Origin: Clostridia bacterium
Lineage (GTDB): Bacteria; Bacillota; Clostridia; Christensenellales; Aristaeellaceae
DNA length: 63,115 bases
Assembly (NCBI GenBank): GCA_017463245.1
Contig: JAFTPN010000009.1
Span: 1-63,115 of the forward strand
Direction of reading: 5' to 3'
Below, piece by piece: positions 1 to 10,640 of this stretch (positions within the stretch are counted from its first letter, which is position 1; every line of letters starts with the position of its first letter). The translations under genes and the position numbers were made by a program. The notes under the pieces were generated by a model. That model searched no databases and was not told the DNA's origin. It was given only the letters and a program-made list of their open reading frames with translations.

Positions 1-1647
1 GAGAACGGCAAGCTCTACATGCTGCAGACCCGTAACGGCAAGCGTACCGCTCCCGCCGCTCTGAAGATCGCCTGCGACCTGGTGGACGAAGGCATGATCG
101 ACGAGAAGAAGGCCGTGTCCATGATCGATCCCCGTAACCTGGACACCCTGCTGCATCCCCAGTTCGACCCCAAGGCTCTGAAGGCCGCTACCGCCATCGG
201 CAAGGCTCTGCCTGCTTCCCCTGGCGCTGCTGCTGGTAAGATCGTGTTCACCGCTGAGGACGCCAAGGAATGGGCTGCCCGCGGCGAGAAGGTCGTTCTG
301 GTTCGTCTGGAGACCTCTCCCGAAGACATCGAGGGCATGATGGCTGCTCAGGGCATCCTGACCGTGCGCGGCGGCATGACCTCTCACGCTGCCGTTGTGG
401 CTCGTGGCATGGGTACCTGCTGCGTGTCCGGCTGCACCGAGATCAACATGGATGAAGAGAACAAGGTCTTCACCCTGGCTGGCCAGACCTTCCACGAGGG
501 CGACGAACTGTCCCTGGACGGCTCCACCGGCAACATCTACGCTGGCCTGATCCCCACCAAGGACGCCGAGATCGCTGGCGAGTTCGGCCGCATCATGGCT
601 TGGGCTGACCAGTATCGCACCCTGAAGGTTCGCACCAATGCCGACTCTCCCCGCGACGCCATCAAGGCTCGTCAGCTGGGCGCCGAGGGCATCGGCCTGT
701 GCCGTACCGAGCATATGTTCTTCGAGGAAGGCCGTATCGCTTCCTTCCGCGAGATGATCTGCTCTGACACCGTTGAAGAGCGCGAGGCCGCCCTGGCCAA
801 GATCGAGCCCATGCAGCAGGCTGACTTCGAGGGCCTGTACGAGGCCATGGAAGAGCACCCCGTGTGCATCCGCTTCCTGGATCCCCCGCTGCACGAGTTC
901 GTGCCCACCACCGAGGAAGACATTGCCGCTCTGGCCGCCGCTCAGGGCAAGACCGTGCAGCAGATCAAGGACATCATTGCCTCCCTGCACGAGTTCAACC
1001 CCATGATGGGTCACCGTGGCTGCCGTCTGGCTGTGACCTATCCTGAAATCGCCGCCATGCAGACCAAGGCCGTCATCAAGGCTGCTCTGGCTGTGAAGGG
1101 CCGTCATCCCGAGTGGAACATCGTTCCCGAGATCATGATTCCCCTGGTTGGCGATGTGAAGGAACTGAAGTACGTGAAGGCCGTTGTGGTCAAGACCGCT
1201 GACGAAGTCATCGCTGCCTCCGGCACCGAGCTGAAGTACGAAGTCGGCACCATGATCGAGATCCCCCGTGCCTGCCTGACCGCTGACGAAGTGGCTCAGG
1301 AAGCTGAGTTCTTCTGCTTCGGCACCAACGACCTGACCCAGATGACCTTCGGCTTCTCCCGTGACGACGCCGGCAAGTTCCTGAACGCCTACTACGAGGC
1401 CAAGATCTATGAGAACGATCCCTTCGCCAAGCTGGACCAGAATGGCGTTGGCAAGCTGATGGAAATGGCCATCTCCAAGGGCAAGGCCTCTGGCAAGAAC
1501 CTGCACTACGGCATCTGCGGCGAGCACGGCGGCGACCCCGTTTCCGTTGAGTTCTGCCACAAGATCGGCCTGGACTATGTGTCCTGCTCTCCCTTCCGTG
1601 TGCCGATCGCCCGTCTGGCCGCCGCTCAGGCTGCTATCAAGGGCTAA
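1..1647 (+). CDS. ppdK: Pyruvate, phosphate dikinase, C-terminal part (5' end outside window)
   Basis: The reading frame is open from base 1 and encodes the last 548 residues of pyruvate phosphate dikinase, which interconverts pyruvate, ATP and Pi with PEP, AMP and PPi in the cytoplasm. The first residues (YMLQTRNGKRTA) are the end of the ATP-grasp domain. The swivelling phosphohistidine segment follows, with GGMTSHAAVVARGMG carrying the phosphorylated His. The PEP/pyruvate TIM barrel comes last, with GLCRTEHMF, GTMIEIPRA, FGTNDLTQ and CGEHGGDP near the end. Full-length enzymes have about 870-880 residues, so roughly 330 are missing to the left. Codon use is strongly biased (GCT, CGT, AAG), as in highly expressed genes. 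A rho-independent terminator follows the stop. Identification is very secure. Confidence 0.97.
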   Translation, partial: ENGKLYMLQTRNGKRTAPAALKIACDLVDEGMIDEKKAVSMIDPRNLDTLLHPQFDPKALKAATAIGKALPASPGAAAGKIVFTAEDAKEWAARGEKVVLVRLETSPEDIEGMMAAQGILTVRGGMTSHAAVVARGMGTCCVSGCTEINMDEENKVFTLAGQTFHEGDELSLDGSTGNIYAGLIPTKDAEIAGEFGRIMAWADQYRTLKVRTNADSPRDAIKARQLGAEGIGLCRTEHMFFEEGRIASFREMICSDTVEEREAALAKIEPMQQADFEGLYEAMEEHPVCIRFLDPPLHEFVPTTEEDIAALAAAQGKTVQQIKDIIASLHEFNPMMGHRGCRLAVTYPEIAAMQTKAVIKAALAVKGRHPEWNIVPEIMIPLVGDVKELKYVKAVVVKTADEVIAASGTELKYEVGTMIEIPRACLTADEVAQEAEFFCFGTNDLTQMTFGFSRDDAGKFLNAYYEAKIYENDPFAKLDQNGVGKLMEMAISKGKASGKNLHYGICGEHGGDPVSVEFCHKIGLDYVSCSPFRVPIARLAAAQAAIKG

Positions 1648-1688
1648 GATTTCCGCGTAAGCTGATTTCTTAGGCGATAACAAACAAC

Positions 1689-1727
1689 GGCAACCCTTCT
1701 TCCTTCGGGAATAGGGGTTGCCTTTTT
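1689..1727 (+). terminator. Rho-independent terminator of ppdK
   Basis: GGCAACCC pairs with GGGTTGCC across an 18-nt loop, and a run of five T residues follows. It lies about 40 bases after the ppdK stop. Confidence 0.9.
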
Positions 1728-1746
1728 ATTTTCACCTAAGTATAAT
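1718..1746 (+). promoter_or_regulatory. Sigma-A type promoter of the GNAT gene
   Basis: TTGCCT, 17 bases, then a perfect TATAAT at 1741-1746. The -35 box overlaps the 3' arm of the ppdK terminator, so the next gene starts a separate transcript immediately after termination. Confidence 0.6.
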
Positions 1747-1774
1747 GAGAAAAAAGAAAAGGGAGAAATGCCAT

Positions 1775-2287
1775 ATGAGCATTGAGCTGAAAAAGCTGAC
1801 AGCGCATGATGGACGCGATGCGTATGATTTCCTGCAAACGCTGCCCAAGGATGAGAACGGGTTCATCAATAGCGCGGCTGGCATGACGTTTGAGGAGTTT
1901 CGGCATTGGTGCGCCAGGTGCGCTGAAAGTGCAGAGAAAACGGAGATCGAGGATGGCTGGAAGGTGCCGCAGACGACCTATTGGCTTTATGCCGAGGGGA
2001 AGCCTGTGGGTATGGGAAAGATGCGCCATGCCCTGACCGATAGCCTGCGGGTAGCCGGTGGCCACATCGGATATGCCATTGCGCCTGATGCGCGCAATCG
2101 CGGATACGGCAAGCTGCTGCTGAAAGGGATGCTGCGCGAGGCCAGACAGAAGGGGATCGACCGTGTTCTGGTTACGATCCACAACGATAACGTGGCGTCC
2201 ATCCGTGTTGCGCTGGGGTGCGGGGGCGTGATTGAGCAAATCACTGAGGAACGGCACCTGATCTGGTTGGATACCTCTGTGGACTGA
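1775..2287 (+). CDS. GNAT family N-acetyltransferase
   Basis: A 170-residue cytoplasmic protein of the Gcn5-related N-acetyltransferase fold, which transfers acetyl from acetyl-CoA to an amine. The acetyl-CoA pyrophosphate loop is visible as ARNRGYGKLLL near residue 110, preceded by the beta-4 strand HIGYAIAPDA and followed by the asparagine-containing NDNVASIRV helix typical of the family. The start was chosen at MSIELKK because AAGGGAGA lies just upstream; an upstream in-frame ATG falls in the terminator and promoter. It is a single-gene transcript between ppdK and a convergent operon. The substrate cannot be told from sequence. Confidence 0.85.
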   Translation: MSIELKKLTAHDGRDAYDFLQTLPKDENGFINSAAGMTFEEFRHWCARCAESAEKTEIEDGWKVPQTTYWLYAEGKPVGMGKMRHALTDSLRVAGGHIGYAIAPDARNRGYGKLLLKGMLREARQKGIDRVLVTIHNDNVASIRVALGCGGVIEQITEERHLIWLDTSVD

Positions 2288-2298
2288 ACAAAGAAGAA

Positions 2299-2323
2299 CC
2301 CCGTCGAAACAACTTCGACGGGG
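2299..2323 (-). terminator. Terminator of the lgt-recX-HD operon
   Basis: A 10-bp perfect stem (CCCCGTCGAA with TTCGACGGGG) and a 5-nt loop. Read leftwards it is followed by T-rich TTCTTCTTTGTT. It lies just after the HD gene stop and may also terminate the convergent GNAT transcript. Confidence 0.8.
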
Positions 2324-2330
2324 TGAGGAA

Positions 2331-2789
2331 TTAGCGCAATTCTTCAAGGAGCCTGGCATATCGCTGGGCTTCTTTTTCATTGGGCGGCAAGCTGGGGTTG
2401 TGCAGGCAATGGTGCAGCACATCGGCGTCCTTCAGCACCTCGTCGAGAGGGGCTTGCACCTTGTCCTTGTCGCTGTGGTGGGCGATGGCGGAGCAGATGG
2501 CGTCCATTTCCTCCTGGGAGAATTGCCCGGCGCTTTTCATGCAGGTGCGCGCCATGGCGGCGCTGCGTCCGGCATGGTTTTTGCTTTCGCCGGTGGCGTA
2601 GGTGGAGATATCATGGAGCAGCCCGGCCACGGTGGCCAGCTCGGCAGACAGGCCGCGGCGGATGGCCAGCAGGGCGGCATTGCCCGCCACGCCGTAGAGA
2701 TGCACGGCGGCAATGCGGTGCTCCTCGCTGTCGGTGATGGTGTCCAGCAGGCGGTTCACGTAGAGCTGCACACAGGTGATGCGATCCAT
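2331..2789 (-). CDS. HD-domain protein (predicted phosphohydrolase)
   Basis: A 152-residue soluble protein with an HD metal-dependent phosphohydrolase fold. The paired motif LLHDIS near residue 60, an earlier His (HRIAAVHLYG), the later AIAHHSDKD and the DADVLHH segment supply the expected metal ligands. The start at 2789 has GGAGG eight bases upstream. An ATG at 2795 overlaps the recX stop as ATGA but leaves only one base after the Shine-Dalgarno sequence. The gene is last in the lgt / hydrolase / recX operon. The substrate is unknown; small HD proteins of this size often act on nucleotides. Confidence 0.75.
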   Translation of the reverse strand: MDRITCVQLYVNRLLDTITDSEEHRIAAVHLYGVAGNAALLAIRRGLSAELATVAGLLHDISTYATGESKNHAGRSAAMARTCMKSAGQFSQEEMDAICSAIAHHSDKDKVQAPLDEVLKDADVLHHCLHNPSLPPNEKEAQRYARLLEELR

Positions 2790-2791
2790 GG

Positions 2792-3418
2792 TCATTCCTC
2801 CATATCCTGCATAACGTGGCTGATGGCCTCCCGGGCGATGTCCCAGCCATAGCCCCGGCGCGCCAGCATGGCGGTGATGCGCTGGGCGGTCTTGCGGGGA
2901 TCCTCGCCGGGCTTGGCGCGAGCCATGGCTTTTTCCACCAGGGAGATGGCTCCGGCGAGCTGGTCGTCCTCGTCGATGGATTCCAGGGCGGCCTCGGCTT
3001 CGTCGGCGGAGATGCCCTTGCGGCGCAGCTCCTGGGCGATGCGGTTGCGCCCCAGCTTGCGGGCGGAGCGGGCTTCCACCCATTGCTGGGCAAAGTCGGC
3101 ATCGTCCAGCAGGTTTTCGGTTTCCAGCTTGTAGATCACCATTTCCACCGTGCAGGGACGGTAGCCGCAATGGAGCAGCTTGTCCTCGATCTCCTTGCGG
3201 CTGCGGGCGCGGCTGGCCAGGAAGGCCACAGCACGGTCGAGGGCGTGGCGGTACTGGCGCACCATGAGCCAGTTGTCGTATTCCTCGATGTCGATGGGCT
3301 CGCCCTCCTGCAGGGGACGCTCCCGGAAAAGGCTGATGGGGACGAGGATCTCGTCGCTTTCGCTGATGGTGATGCGCATTTTGCCGCGCTCTTTTTTGAT
3401 GGCGGTGATTACTTCCAT
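2792..3418 (-). CDS. recX: Regulatory protein RecX
   Basis: A 208-residue cytoplasmic regulator that binds RecA filaments and limits recombinase activity. The family's three-helix repeats are visible: ALDRAVAFLASRARSRKEIEDKLLHCGY, then YKLETENLLDDADFAQQWVEAR, then GRNRIAQELRRKGI (quoted in part). The region around residues 60-130 carries the usual RKE, L-x-D-D-x-x-F and RKG signatures. The start at 3418 was preferred to an upstream ATG because AAAGGAG lies eight bases ahead of it. The first ten bases overlap the end of the preceding hydrolase gene, which implies translational coupling. An N-terminal stretch of about 50 residues precedes the repeats. Confidence 0.85.
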   Translation of the reverse strand: MEVITAIKKERGKMRITISESDEILVPISLFRERPLQEGEPIDIEEYDNWLMVRQYRHALDRAVAFLASRARSRKEIEDKLLHCGYRPCTVEMVIYKLETENLLDDADFAQQWVEARSARKLGRNRIAQELRRKGISADEAEAALESIDEDDQLAGAISLVEKAMARAKPGEDPRKTAQRITAMLARRGYGWDIAREAISHVMQDMEE

Positions 3419-4575
3419 GCGGGGAACTCCTTTTGCAATGCCCATTGGAGCAGGGCTTTGTTGCTCAGCCCCAGGCGACCTTCCCGGGCTTCGCTGCCGC
3501 CGCCGTTGAGGAAAATGACCTGGCGGCCGGTGCCTTCCTCGATGAATGCGCCGTCTACGCAGCCATAGGCAAAGCCCTGGTGGCCGTAGAGCTTGCGGGG
3601 AGAGATATCGGGGCGGTAGAGAATGACCAGGCCAAGGCCGTAGCGGCGGTCGGGCGCGGCGGTAGGGCCGGTGCAGCTGTGCTGGGTCTTCATCTGCCGG
3701 ATGAGGGCCGGAGAGAAGTACTGCTTGCCCTTGTAGGTGCCGTCGTTTGCGATGACCAGCAGGAGGTTGGACAGGGAGGCGCAGTTGGTATACATAGCTC
3801 CGGCGGTGTGGCCGAAGTGGCGGGTGGGATCGGGCTGGGCAATGCTTCTGCGGCCAAGGCTGGTGATGGTCACATCCTGGCCTTTGCGGTAGGGCAGCAC
3901 CCGGGAAATGGGCATGATGCGGCGTTCCTCCAGCGTGGAGGCATCCAGGGTGGCCTCCATGCCTAGGGGCTGGAAAAGCTTCTGCTGGAAGACTGTTTCC
4001 AGCGACTGGCTGGTGACGGACTCCATCAGGCAGCCCAGCAGACCAAAGCCGAAATTGCAGTAGGACATAGCGTTGCTATGGCTGCGCACGCCCTCGCTGC
4101 GGAGGACGGCGTGAAAGGAATCGCCGTTGTGCAGGGCTTGCTCATAGGCGGGCACGTCCCGCAGGCCGGAGGTGTGGCACAGCAGCTGGCGGATGGTGAT
4201 GCCTTGCAGGGTGGGCTCGTCAGCAGCGTCAGGGAGCAGGGGAGCGATGGGGTCGTCCAGGGCGAAAGCGCCTTCCTCTGCCAGCTTCAGGATCACCAGC
4301 GCGGTGGCCATTTTGGTGATGGAAGCCACGCGGAACAGGGTGTTGCTGTCGGCATGATGTGCCGGATGCTTGATGGAGGTATGAACGGCGGCGAAATCAT
4401 CCCCCTGGCACAACAAAAGCGAAGAGCCCAGCACATGGTGTTTGCAGAGGATGCGCTGGTAGCCCTTCATGTCGATGGGATGGCCGAGGGTGATGTGGCT
4501 CATCTGGCCGCGGGGCGTGGGGGAAATGGGCAACGCGGCGCGGTAGAGCAGGTTGCGGAAATTGGTGGTAGGCAT
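3409..4575 (-). CDS. Serine hydrolase, class C beta-lactamase / penicillin-binding-protein-like
   Basis: A 388-residue protein of the serine beta-lactamase-like superfamily. The nucleophile motif SxxK appears as SITK near residue 84, the second motif YxN as YCNFG near residue 170, and a third HTAG motif takes the place of KTG. No signal peptide is evident, so it is probably cytoplasmic or leaderless, and an esterase or peptidase role is as likely as a wall role. AAGGAG lies five bases before the ATG. It sits between lgt and recX in one operon. Class C-like proteins of this kind are usually not resistance enzymes. Confidence 0.8.
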   Translation of the reverse strand: MPTTNFRNLLYRAALPISPTPRGQMSHITLGHPIDMKGYQRILCKHHVLGSSLLLCQGDDFAAVHTSIKHPAHHADSNTLFRVASITKMATALVILKLAEEGAFALDDPIAPLLPDAADEPTLQGITIRQLLCHTSGLRDVPAYEQALHNGDSFHAVLRSEGVRSHSNAMSYCNFGFGLLGCLMESVTSQSLETVFQQKLFQPLGMEATLDASTLEERRIMPISRVLPYRKGQDVTITSLGRRSIAQPDPTRHFGHTAGAMYTNCASLSNLLLVIANDGTYKGKQYFSPALIRQMKTQHSCTGPTAAPDRRYGLGLVILYRPDISPRKLYGHQGFAYGCVDGAFIEEGTGRQVIFLNGGGSEAREGRLGLSNKALLQWALQKEFPAWK

Positions 4576-4584
4576 AGTGGCTCC

Positions 4585-5538
4585 TTAGGGGCGTTCTTCG
4601 GCAGTATAGACGGTGATGCAGGAAACGATCATGGCCAGGGAGTAGGCGGCGCATTGCAGCGTGGAGGCTTCGATGCCAGTCACCCCTGCCAGCGCCATAT
4701 AGATCGAATAGCCCATGGCCAGAAGGCAGCAGACCAGCATGGGCAGAAAACGCAGCTGCAAAAGGTATTGCTCGCCGCGTAATTTCAACATGCGGAAGGT
4801 GAAAATGCACAGCACGACGGCACAGATGCACAGAGCCAGCACCTGGCTGATGCGGATGGTGGAACCGGCGTAGAGGCTGTCGGTGCGCAGCCCTTCGATG
4901 ATCAGGCGGCCAGCGCCGTAGAGCAGGAAGTACCACAGGCTGAGGTCGCCGGTGCGGTGCATGCGCCTGCGGGTGAGCATCAGCACGATAAAGACGGCCA
5001 GGTTCCACATGGATTCGTAGAAAAAGGTGGCCATGTGCCAGGTGCCGCCGTCGGCGCCGGGGATGAACACGGCGGCGGGGAAGAACTGCCAGGCGGGGGA
5101 GGTGATCTGCACGCCGTAGGCTTCCATGTTGAAGTAGTTGCCCCAGCGGCCAATGGCCTGTGCCAGCGCGAGGCCAGGGGCGATGATATCCGTCAGGGCG
5201 CCCAGGGGCAGCTGGCGCTTGCGGGCAAACAGCACCACAGCGATCAGTCCGCCGATGATGGCGCCGTAGATCGCCAGGCCGCCCTGCCAGACAAACAGCA
5301 CGCTGATGGGGTTGGAGGCGAAGGTCTCCCAGGCGAAAAGCACATAATACAGCCTGGCGCCGATGATACCGAAGGGAACCACCCACAGGGCAAGATCCAC
5401 CACGGTGTCCCTGGGCAGGGCGAGGCGCTTTTCCTCGCGGCTGGCGATCAGCAAGGCCAGACAAATGCCGGTGACGATCAACACACTATACCAGGGAACG
5501 ATGCCGAGAAACAGGCGGCTGGGCGGCGTGGCAAGCAT
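4585..5538 (-). CDS. lgt: Prolipoprotein diacylglyceryl transferase
   Basis: A 317-residue integral membrane enzyme that transfers diacylglycerol from phosphatidylglycerol to the lipobox cysteine of prolipoproteins. The Lgt signature GRWGNYFNMEAYG is at residues 130-142. An HM-TFFYES segment and the late RLIIEGLRTDSL motif match the family's conserved arginines. About seven hydrophobic helices are visible. Length is slightly above the usual 260-300 because of a C-terminal helical extension. AGGAGG precedes the ATG by nine bases. It is the first gene of the leftward operon, driven by a consensus promoter at 5565-5593. Confidence 0.95.
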   Translation of the reverse strand: MLATPPSRLFLGIVPWYSVLIVTGICLALLIASREEKRLALPRDTVVDLALWVVPFGIIGARLYYVLFAWETFASNPISVLFVWQGGLAIYGAIIGGLIAVVLFARKRQLPLGALTDIIAPGLALAQAIGRWGNYFNMEAYGVQITSPAWQFFPAAVFIPGADGGTWHMATFFYESMWNLAVFIVLMLTRRRMHRTGDLSLWYFLLYGAGRLIIEGLRTDSLYAGSTIRISQVLALCICAVVLCIFTFRMLKLRGEQYLLQLRFLPMLVCCLLAMGYSIYMALAGVTGIEASTLQCAAYSLAMIVSCITVYTAEERP

Positions 5539-5564
5539 GGGCGTGTCCCTCCTGAATTTTCTTC

Positions 5565-5593
5565 ATTATAGGGTTTTCCGAAAAGACTGTCAA
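5565..5593 (-). promoter_or_regulatory. Consensus sigma-A promoter of the lgt operon
   Basis: Read leftwards: TTGACA, 17 bases, TATAAT, a full match to the vegetative consensus. It is 27 bases before the lgt start codon. Confidence 0.9.
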
Positions 5594-5691
5594 GCATACA
5601 TGCAGAGGCGTCATCATTGTGATAAAATTAACGCATTTGTATTTTGTCGGGACTTTTTCGCCCGATTTTTGCATTTTTGGGCGAAAAGCCA

Positions 5692-5720
5692 TTGCAAATG
5701 AAAGGGTTTTCATTTATAAT
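5692..5720 (+). promoter_or_regulatory. Sigma-A type promoter of upp-atp operon
   Basis: TTGCAA, 17 bases, TATAAT, about 67 bases before the upp start. It is the only good rightward promoter seen ahead of upp and the ATP synthase genes. Confidence 0.8.
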
Positions 5721-5772
5721 GTGAAAGAATATGGACGCGGAGGCTTATTTGCCTGCTGCTTACCACACATAA

Positions 5773-6417
<645 letters not shown>

Positions 6418-6426
6418 GGTGAAGGT

Positions 6427-6819
6427 ATGAGCTTTCTGAACAAGATCGACCCGAGCATCAAGCGGGATACGCGGTATATCGCCATGGTGGTGGTGCTGCT
6501 CACCGTGCTGATGGAGGCGGTGTTCCTCATCATCGGCAAGTGGGACATGACGGTGCTGTTTGGCGGACTTCTCGGCGCGGCTGTAGCCTTGCTGAATTTC
6601 TTCCTGATGGCCATGACCGTGCAGAATTCCCTTGCCAAAGAGGAGAAGGACGCCAAGGGCGCCATGAAGGTATCCCACTCCATGCGGATGCTGATGCTGG
6701 TGGTGGTGTGTGCTGTGGCCGCGCTGCTGCCCCAGGCATTCAACCTGGCTGCTGTGGTCATTCCGCTGCTGTTCCCCTCCATTGGGGCACGGCTGCACAG
6801 CGTGTTAATGAAGAGTTAA
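6427..6819 (+). CDS. atpI: ATP synthase subunit I (AtpI)
   Basis: A 130-residue membrane protein with four predicted transmembrane helices arranged as two hairpins, separated by a charged loop (AKEEKDAKGAMK). AtpI proteins assist assembly of the c-ring or Mg2+ supply and are encoded first in many atp operons. Sequence conservation in the family is low, so the call rests mainly on topology, length and its position between upp and atpB. It begins nine bases after upp. Confidence 0.8.
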   Translation: MSFLNKIDPSIKRDTRYIAMVVVLLTVLMEAVFLIIGKWDMTVLFGGLLGAAVALLNFFLMAMTVQNSLAKEEKDAKGAMKVSHSMRMLMLVVVCAVAALLPQAFNLAAVVIPLLFPSIGARLHSVLMKS

Positions 6820-6861
6820 TCTGAACGTTTTATCATTGAAATGGAAGGAGGTGAAGGATTG

Positions 6862-7755
6862 GTGAAAAAGCAAGATCACCATTTTCGAGTGGTGGACTGG
6901 CTGCTCATTGCCATGATGATCCTGCCGCTGGTGGCGGGTATGCTGCTGCAGATCCTGACGAAGCCTGCTTCGGAGGGTATCTCCATCACGGGTGCAAGGA
7001 TCTTCCTGGAGATCCCCATGCCGCTGATGCCGCTCCTGATCACCGAGGCACAGATCAACTCCTGGCTGATCATGATCACCATCATCGGCCTGGCGCTGTA
7101 TCTGACCCATGGCATCCGCGCTGGTGTGCAGACGAAGCGGCAGACGGTGGCTGAGTGGATGGTGGAGAAGGTCGAGGGCCTGGTGACAGGCAACATGGAT
7201 CCCGTTTTCCATGCGACCTACGGTCCCTTTGTGGCTGCGATCCTTGCGCTCTCAGCGCTTTCGAGCCTGATGGCCATGCTGGGTCTGTTCCCGCCCACGG
7301 CTGATGTGAACGTGGTGGCAGGCTGGTCCATCCTTGTGTTCATCCTAATCACCAAGAACAAGCTGAAGACCGGCCTGGGCGCCTACCTCAAGGGCTACCT
7401 TTCTCCCATCTTCATCATGCTGCCCATGAACATCATTGGCGAGTTCGCAACGCCCATCTCCATGGCGATGCGTCACTACGGCAACGTGATCTCCGGCACG
7501 GTCATTTCCACGCTGGTGGCAGCAGGCCTGACGGTGGTCAACAATGCTGTTCTGGGCTGGCTGCCCGGCTTCCTGGGCGAGATCCCGCTGCTGCGCGTTG
7601 GCCTTCCGGCGGTGCTGTCGGTGTACTTCGACATCTTCAGCAGCTGCATGCAGGCATTCATTTTCGCGATCCTTACGATACTGAACATCTCCGGCGCCTA
7701 TCCCGGCACCGATGAGATCGAGGCCTTCAAGGCAAGAAAGCAGAAGGCCGCCTGA
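6862..7755 (+). CDS. atpB: F0F1 ATP synthase subunit a
   Basis: The membrane stator subunit a of F0, which forms the ion half-channels against the c-ring. The key arginine is in SMAMRHYGN at about residue 204, on the long helix preceded by GEFATPIS. Six or so hydrophobic helices are present. The start is uncertain. AAGGAGGTG at 6844-6852 sits 11 bases before this GTG and 8 bases before an in-frame TTG at 6859. An ATG at 6841 has no upstream ribosome site and lies on top of the Shine-Dalgarno sequence. Residues before the first helix are more polar than in E. coli. Function is secure. Confidence 0.93.
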   Translation: MKKQDHHFRVVDWLLIAMMILPLVAGMLLQILTKPASEGISITGARIFLEIPMPLMPLLITEAQINSWLIMITIIGLALYLTHGIRAGVQTKRQTVAEWMVEKVEGLVTGNMDPVFHATYGPFVAAILALSALSSLMAMLGLFPPTADVNVVAGWSILVFILITKNKLKTGLGAYLKGYLSPIFIMLPMNIIGEFATPISMAMRHYGNVISGTVISTLVAAGLTVVNNAVLGWLPGFLGEIPLLRVGLPAVLSVYFDIFSSCMQAFIFAILTILNISGAYPGTDEIEAFKARKQKAA

Positions 7756-7812
7756 TCAACGAAATGCAGGCTCGGACGAGCCAACAAAAATAACGAAATG
7801 AGGTATTGAATC

Positions 7813-8100
7813 ATGGAAATCGCAATCGGTATCATTCTTGGCTGCTGCGCGCTGGGCGCTGGTATCTGCATGGGCATTGGTGCTATTGGTCCTGGTGTTG
7901 GCGAAGGTCACGCTGTTGCCAACGCCTGCGAAGCCATCGGCCGTCAGCCTGAGAGCAAGTCCGCTGTGACCTCCACCATGGTCATGGGCTGCGCCATTGC
8001 TGAAACCACCGGTATCTACTCGCTGGTCATTGCCATTCTGCTGATCTTCGTTGCCCCTGGCATCATGGTCAACACCCTGAAGAATGCCATCGGCTTATAA
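7813..8100 (+). CDS. atpE: F0F1 ATP synthase subunit c, Na+-type two-carboxylate binding site
   Basis: A 95-residue two-helix proteolipid forming the rotor ring. Helix 1 has the glycine-rich stretch and GPGVGEG with Glu31. Helix 2 has AIAETTGIYSL with the essential Glu64, then Thr65, Thr66 and Tyr69. In Na+-coupled rings the equivalent site uses Gln32 (or Glu32 in Fusobacterium), Glu65, Ser66 and Tyr70. This protein therefore shows the two-carboxylate variant of the Na+ motif. Na+ coupling is an inference from these residues. It is followed 14 bases later by atpF. Length and hydrophobicity are typical of the family. Confidence 0.95.
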   Translation: MEIAIGIILGCCALGAGICMGIGAIGPGVGEGHAVANACEAIGRQPESKSAVTSTMVMGCAIAETTGIYSLVIAILLIFVAPGIMVNTLKNAIGL

Positions 8101-8114
8101 GTAGGTGAGAGGTA

Positions 8115-8618
8115 ATGCAAGCGCTTGACGTTATTTCTATCAACATTTGGGATATACTGATCTCCCTTGCTAACCTTGGCCTTCTCTTTCTTGCGGTAAA
8201 AAAGTTCCTCTACAAGCCTGTGAAGGACATGATGGCTGCCCGTGAGGAAGCCATTGCTGCCCAGTACCGTGCTGCGGACGAGGCCGAGCAGGCCGCTAAG
8301 GCCGACCAGGCGCTGTATGCCGAGAAGCTCTCCGGCGCGCAGGACGAAGTGGACGCCATGCTGGAGCAGGCTGCCGTGAATGCCAGCCGCCGTGGCGAGC
8401 GCATCGTTGCTGATGCCCAGGACAAGGCCGACGGCATCATCCGCCAGGCGCAGACCGAGGCCGAAATGGAGAAGAAGAAGGCGCAGGCCACCATTCGCCG
8501 CGAGATCACGGACGTGTCCGCTGCCCTGACGGAGAAGCTGCTGGGTCGCGAAATGTCTGCCGACGATCACCGCGCGATGATCGACTCCTTCCTGGATGGG
8601 ATCGGTGAAGAGCAATGA
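8115..8618 (+). CDS. atpF: F0F1 ATP synthase subunit b
   Basis: A 167-residue stator stalk protein. One N-terminal membrane helix (IWDILISLANLGLLFLAVKK) is followed by a long, highly charged alpha-helix rich in Ala, Glu, Lys and Gln that runs to the C-terminus and dimerises along the F1 side. Composition, length and position between atpE and atpH make the assignment firm although primary sequence is poorly conserved in this family. GAGAGGT lies upstream of the ATG. The stop overlaps the atpH start (ATGA), which implies coupled translation. Confidence 0.94.
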   Translation: MQALDVISINIWDILISLANLGLLFLAVKKFLYKPVKDMMAAREEAIAAQYRAADEAEQAAKADQALYAEKLSGAQDEVDAMLEQAAVNASRRGERIVADAQDKADGIIRQAQTEAEMEKKKAQATIRREITDVSAALTEKLLGREMSADDHRAMIDSFLDGIGEEQ

Positions 8619-9141
8619 TCAAGATTAGCAACGAGTACGCCGACGCTCTCTTCTCCCTGGCCATGGATCTCCATGCCGAGGAAGAGACCCTTGGCGCCCT
8701 GCACCTGATCCGCAACAGCTTCCGCCAGGAGCCGGAGGCGCTGGCCATGCTGGCCTCTCCCGCCATTGCCAAGAGCCAGCGGCTCGCCGCGCTGGAGGAG
8801 GCTTTCGGCAGCCATCTGCCTCAGCATGTGATGGGCTATATGCACACCCTGTGCAATAATGGCCACATCCGGGAGTTTGAGGACAGCGTGAAGGCCTACG
8901 AAGAGCTGTACAACAGCGCACGGAAGCTCTCTACTGCTTACGTGACCAGCGCTGTGGCGCTCACCGAGGCGGAGAAGACCCAACTGCAAGCCAAACTGGA
9001 AAAGCGCCTGGGCAGAACCATCTGCCTGGAGTGCGCCATTGACGAGACCCTGCTGGGCGGCCTGGTGGTTCAGGTGGACGGCAAGGTGATCGACGGCAGC
9101 CTGAAGCACAGGCTGCATGAAATCAAGGAAGTGATGAATAG

Positions 9142-9145
<4 letters not shown>
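8615..9145 (+). CDS. atpH: F0F1 ATP synthase subunit delta
   Basis: A 176-residue peripheral stalk subunit linking the top of F1 to subunit b. The N-terminal helical bundle begins with [12 protein letters not shown], matching the family's Y-A-x-A-L-F signature. The C-terminal conserved motif [22 protein letters not shown] includes the invariant G-G and D-x-S-x-x-x-R-L pattern (residues 145-167). Length is exactly that of the family. The gene overlaps atpF and atpA by four bases on each side. Confidence 0.95.
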
Positions 9146-10635
<1,490 letters not shown>

Positions 10636-10640
10636 GCTGA

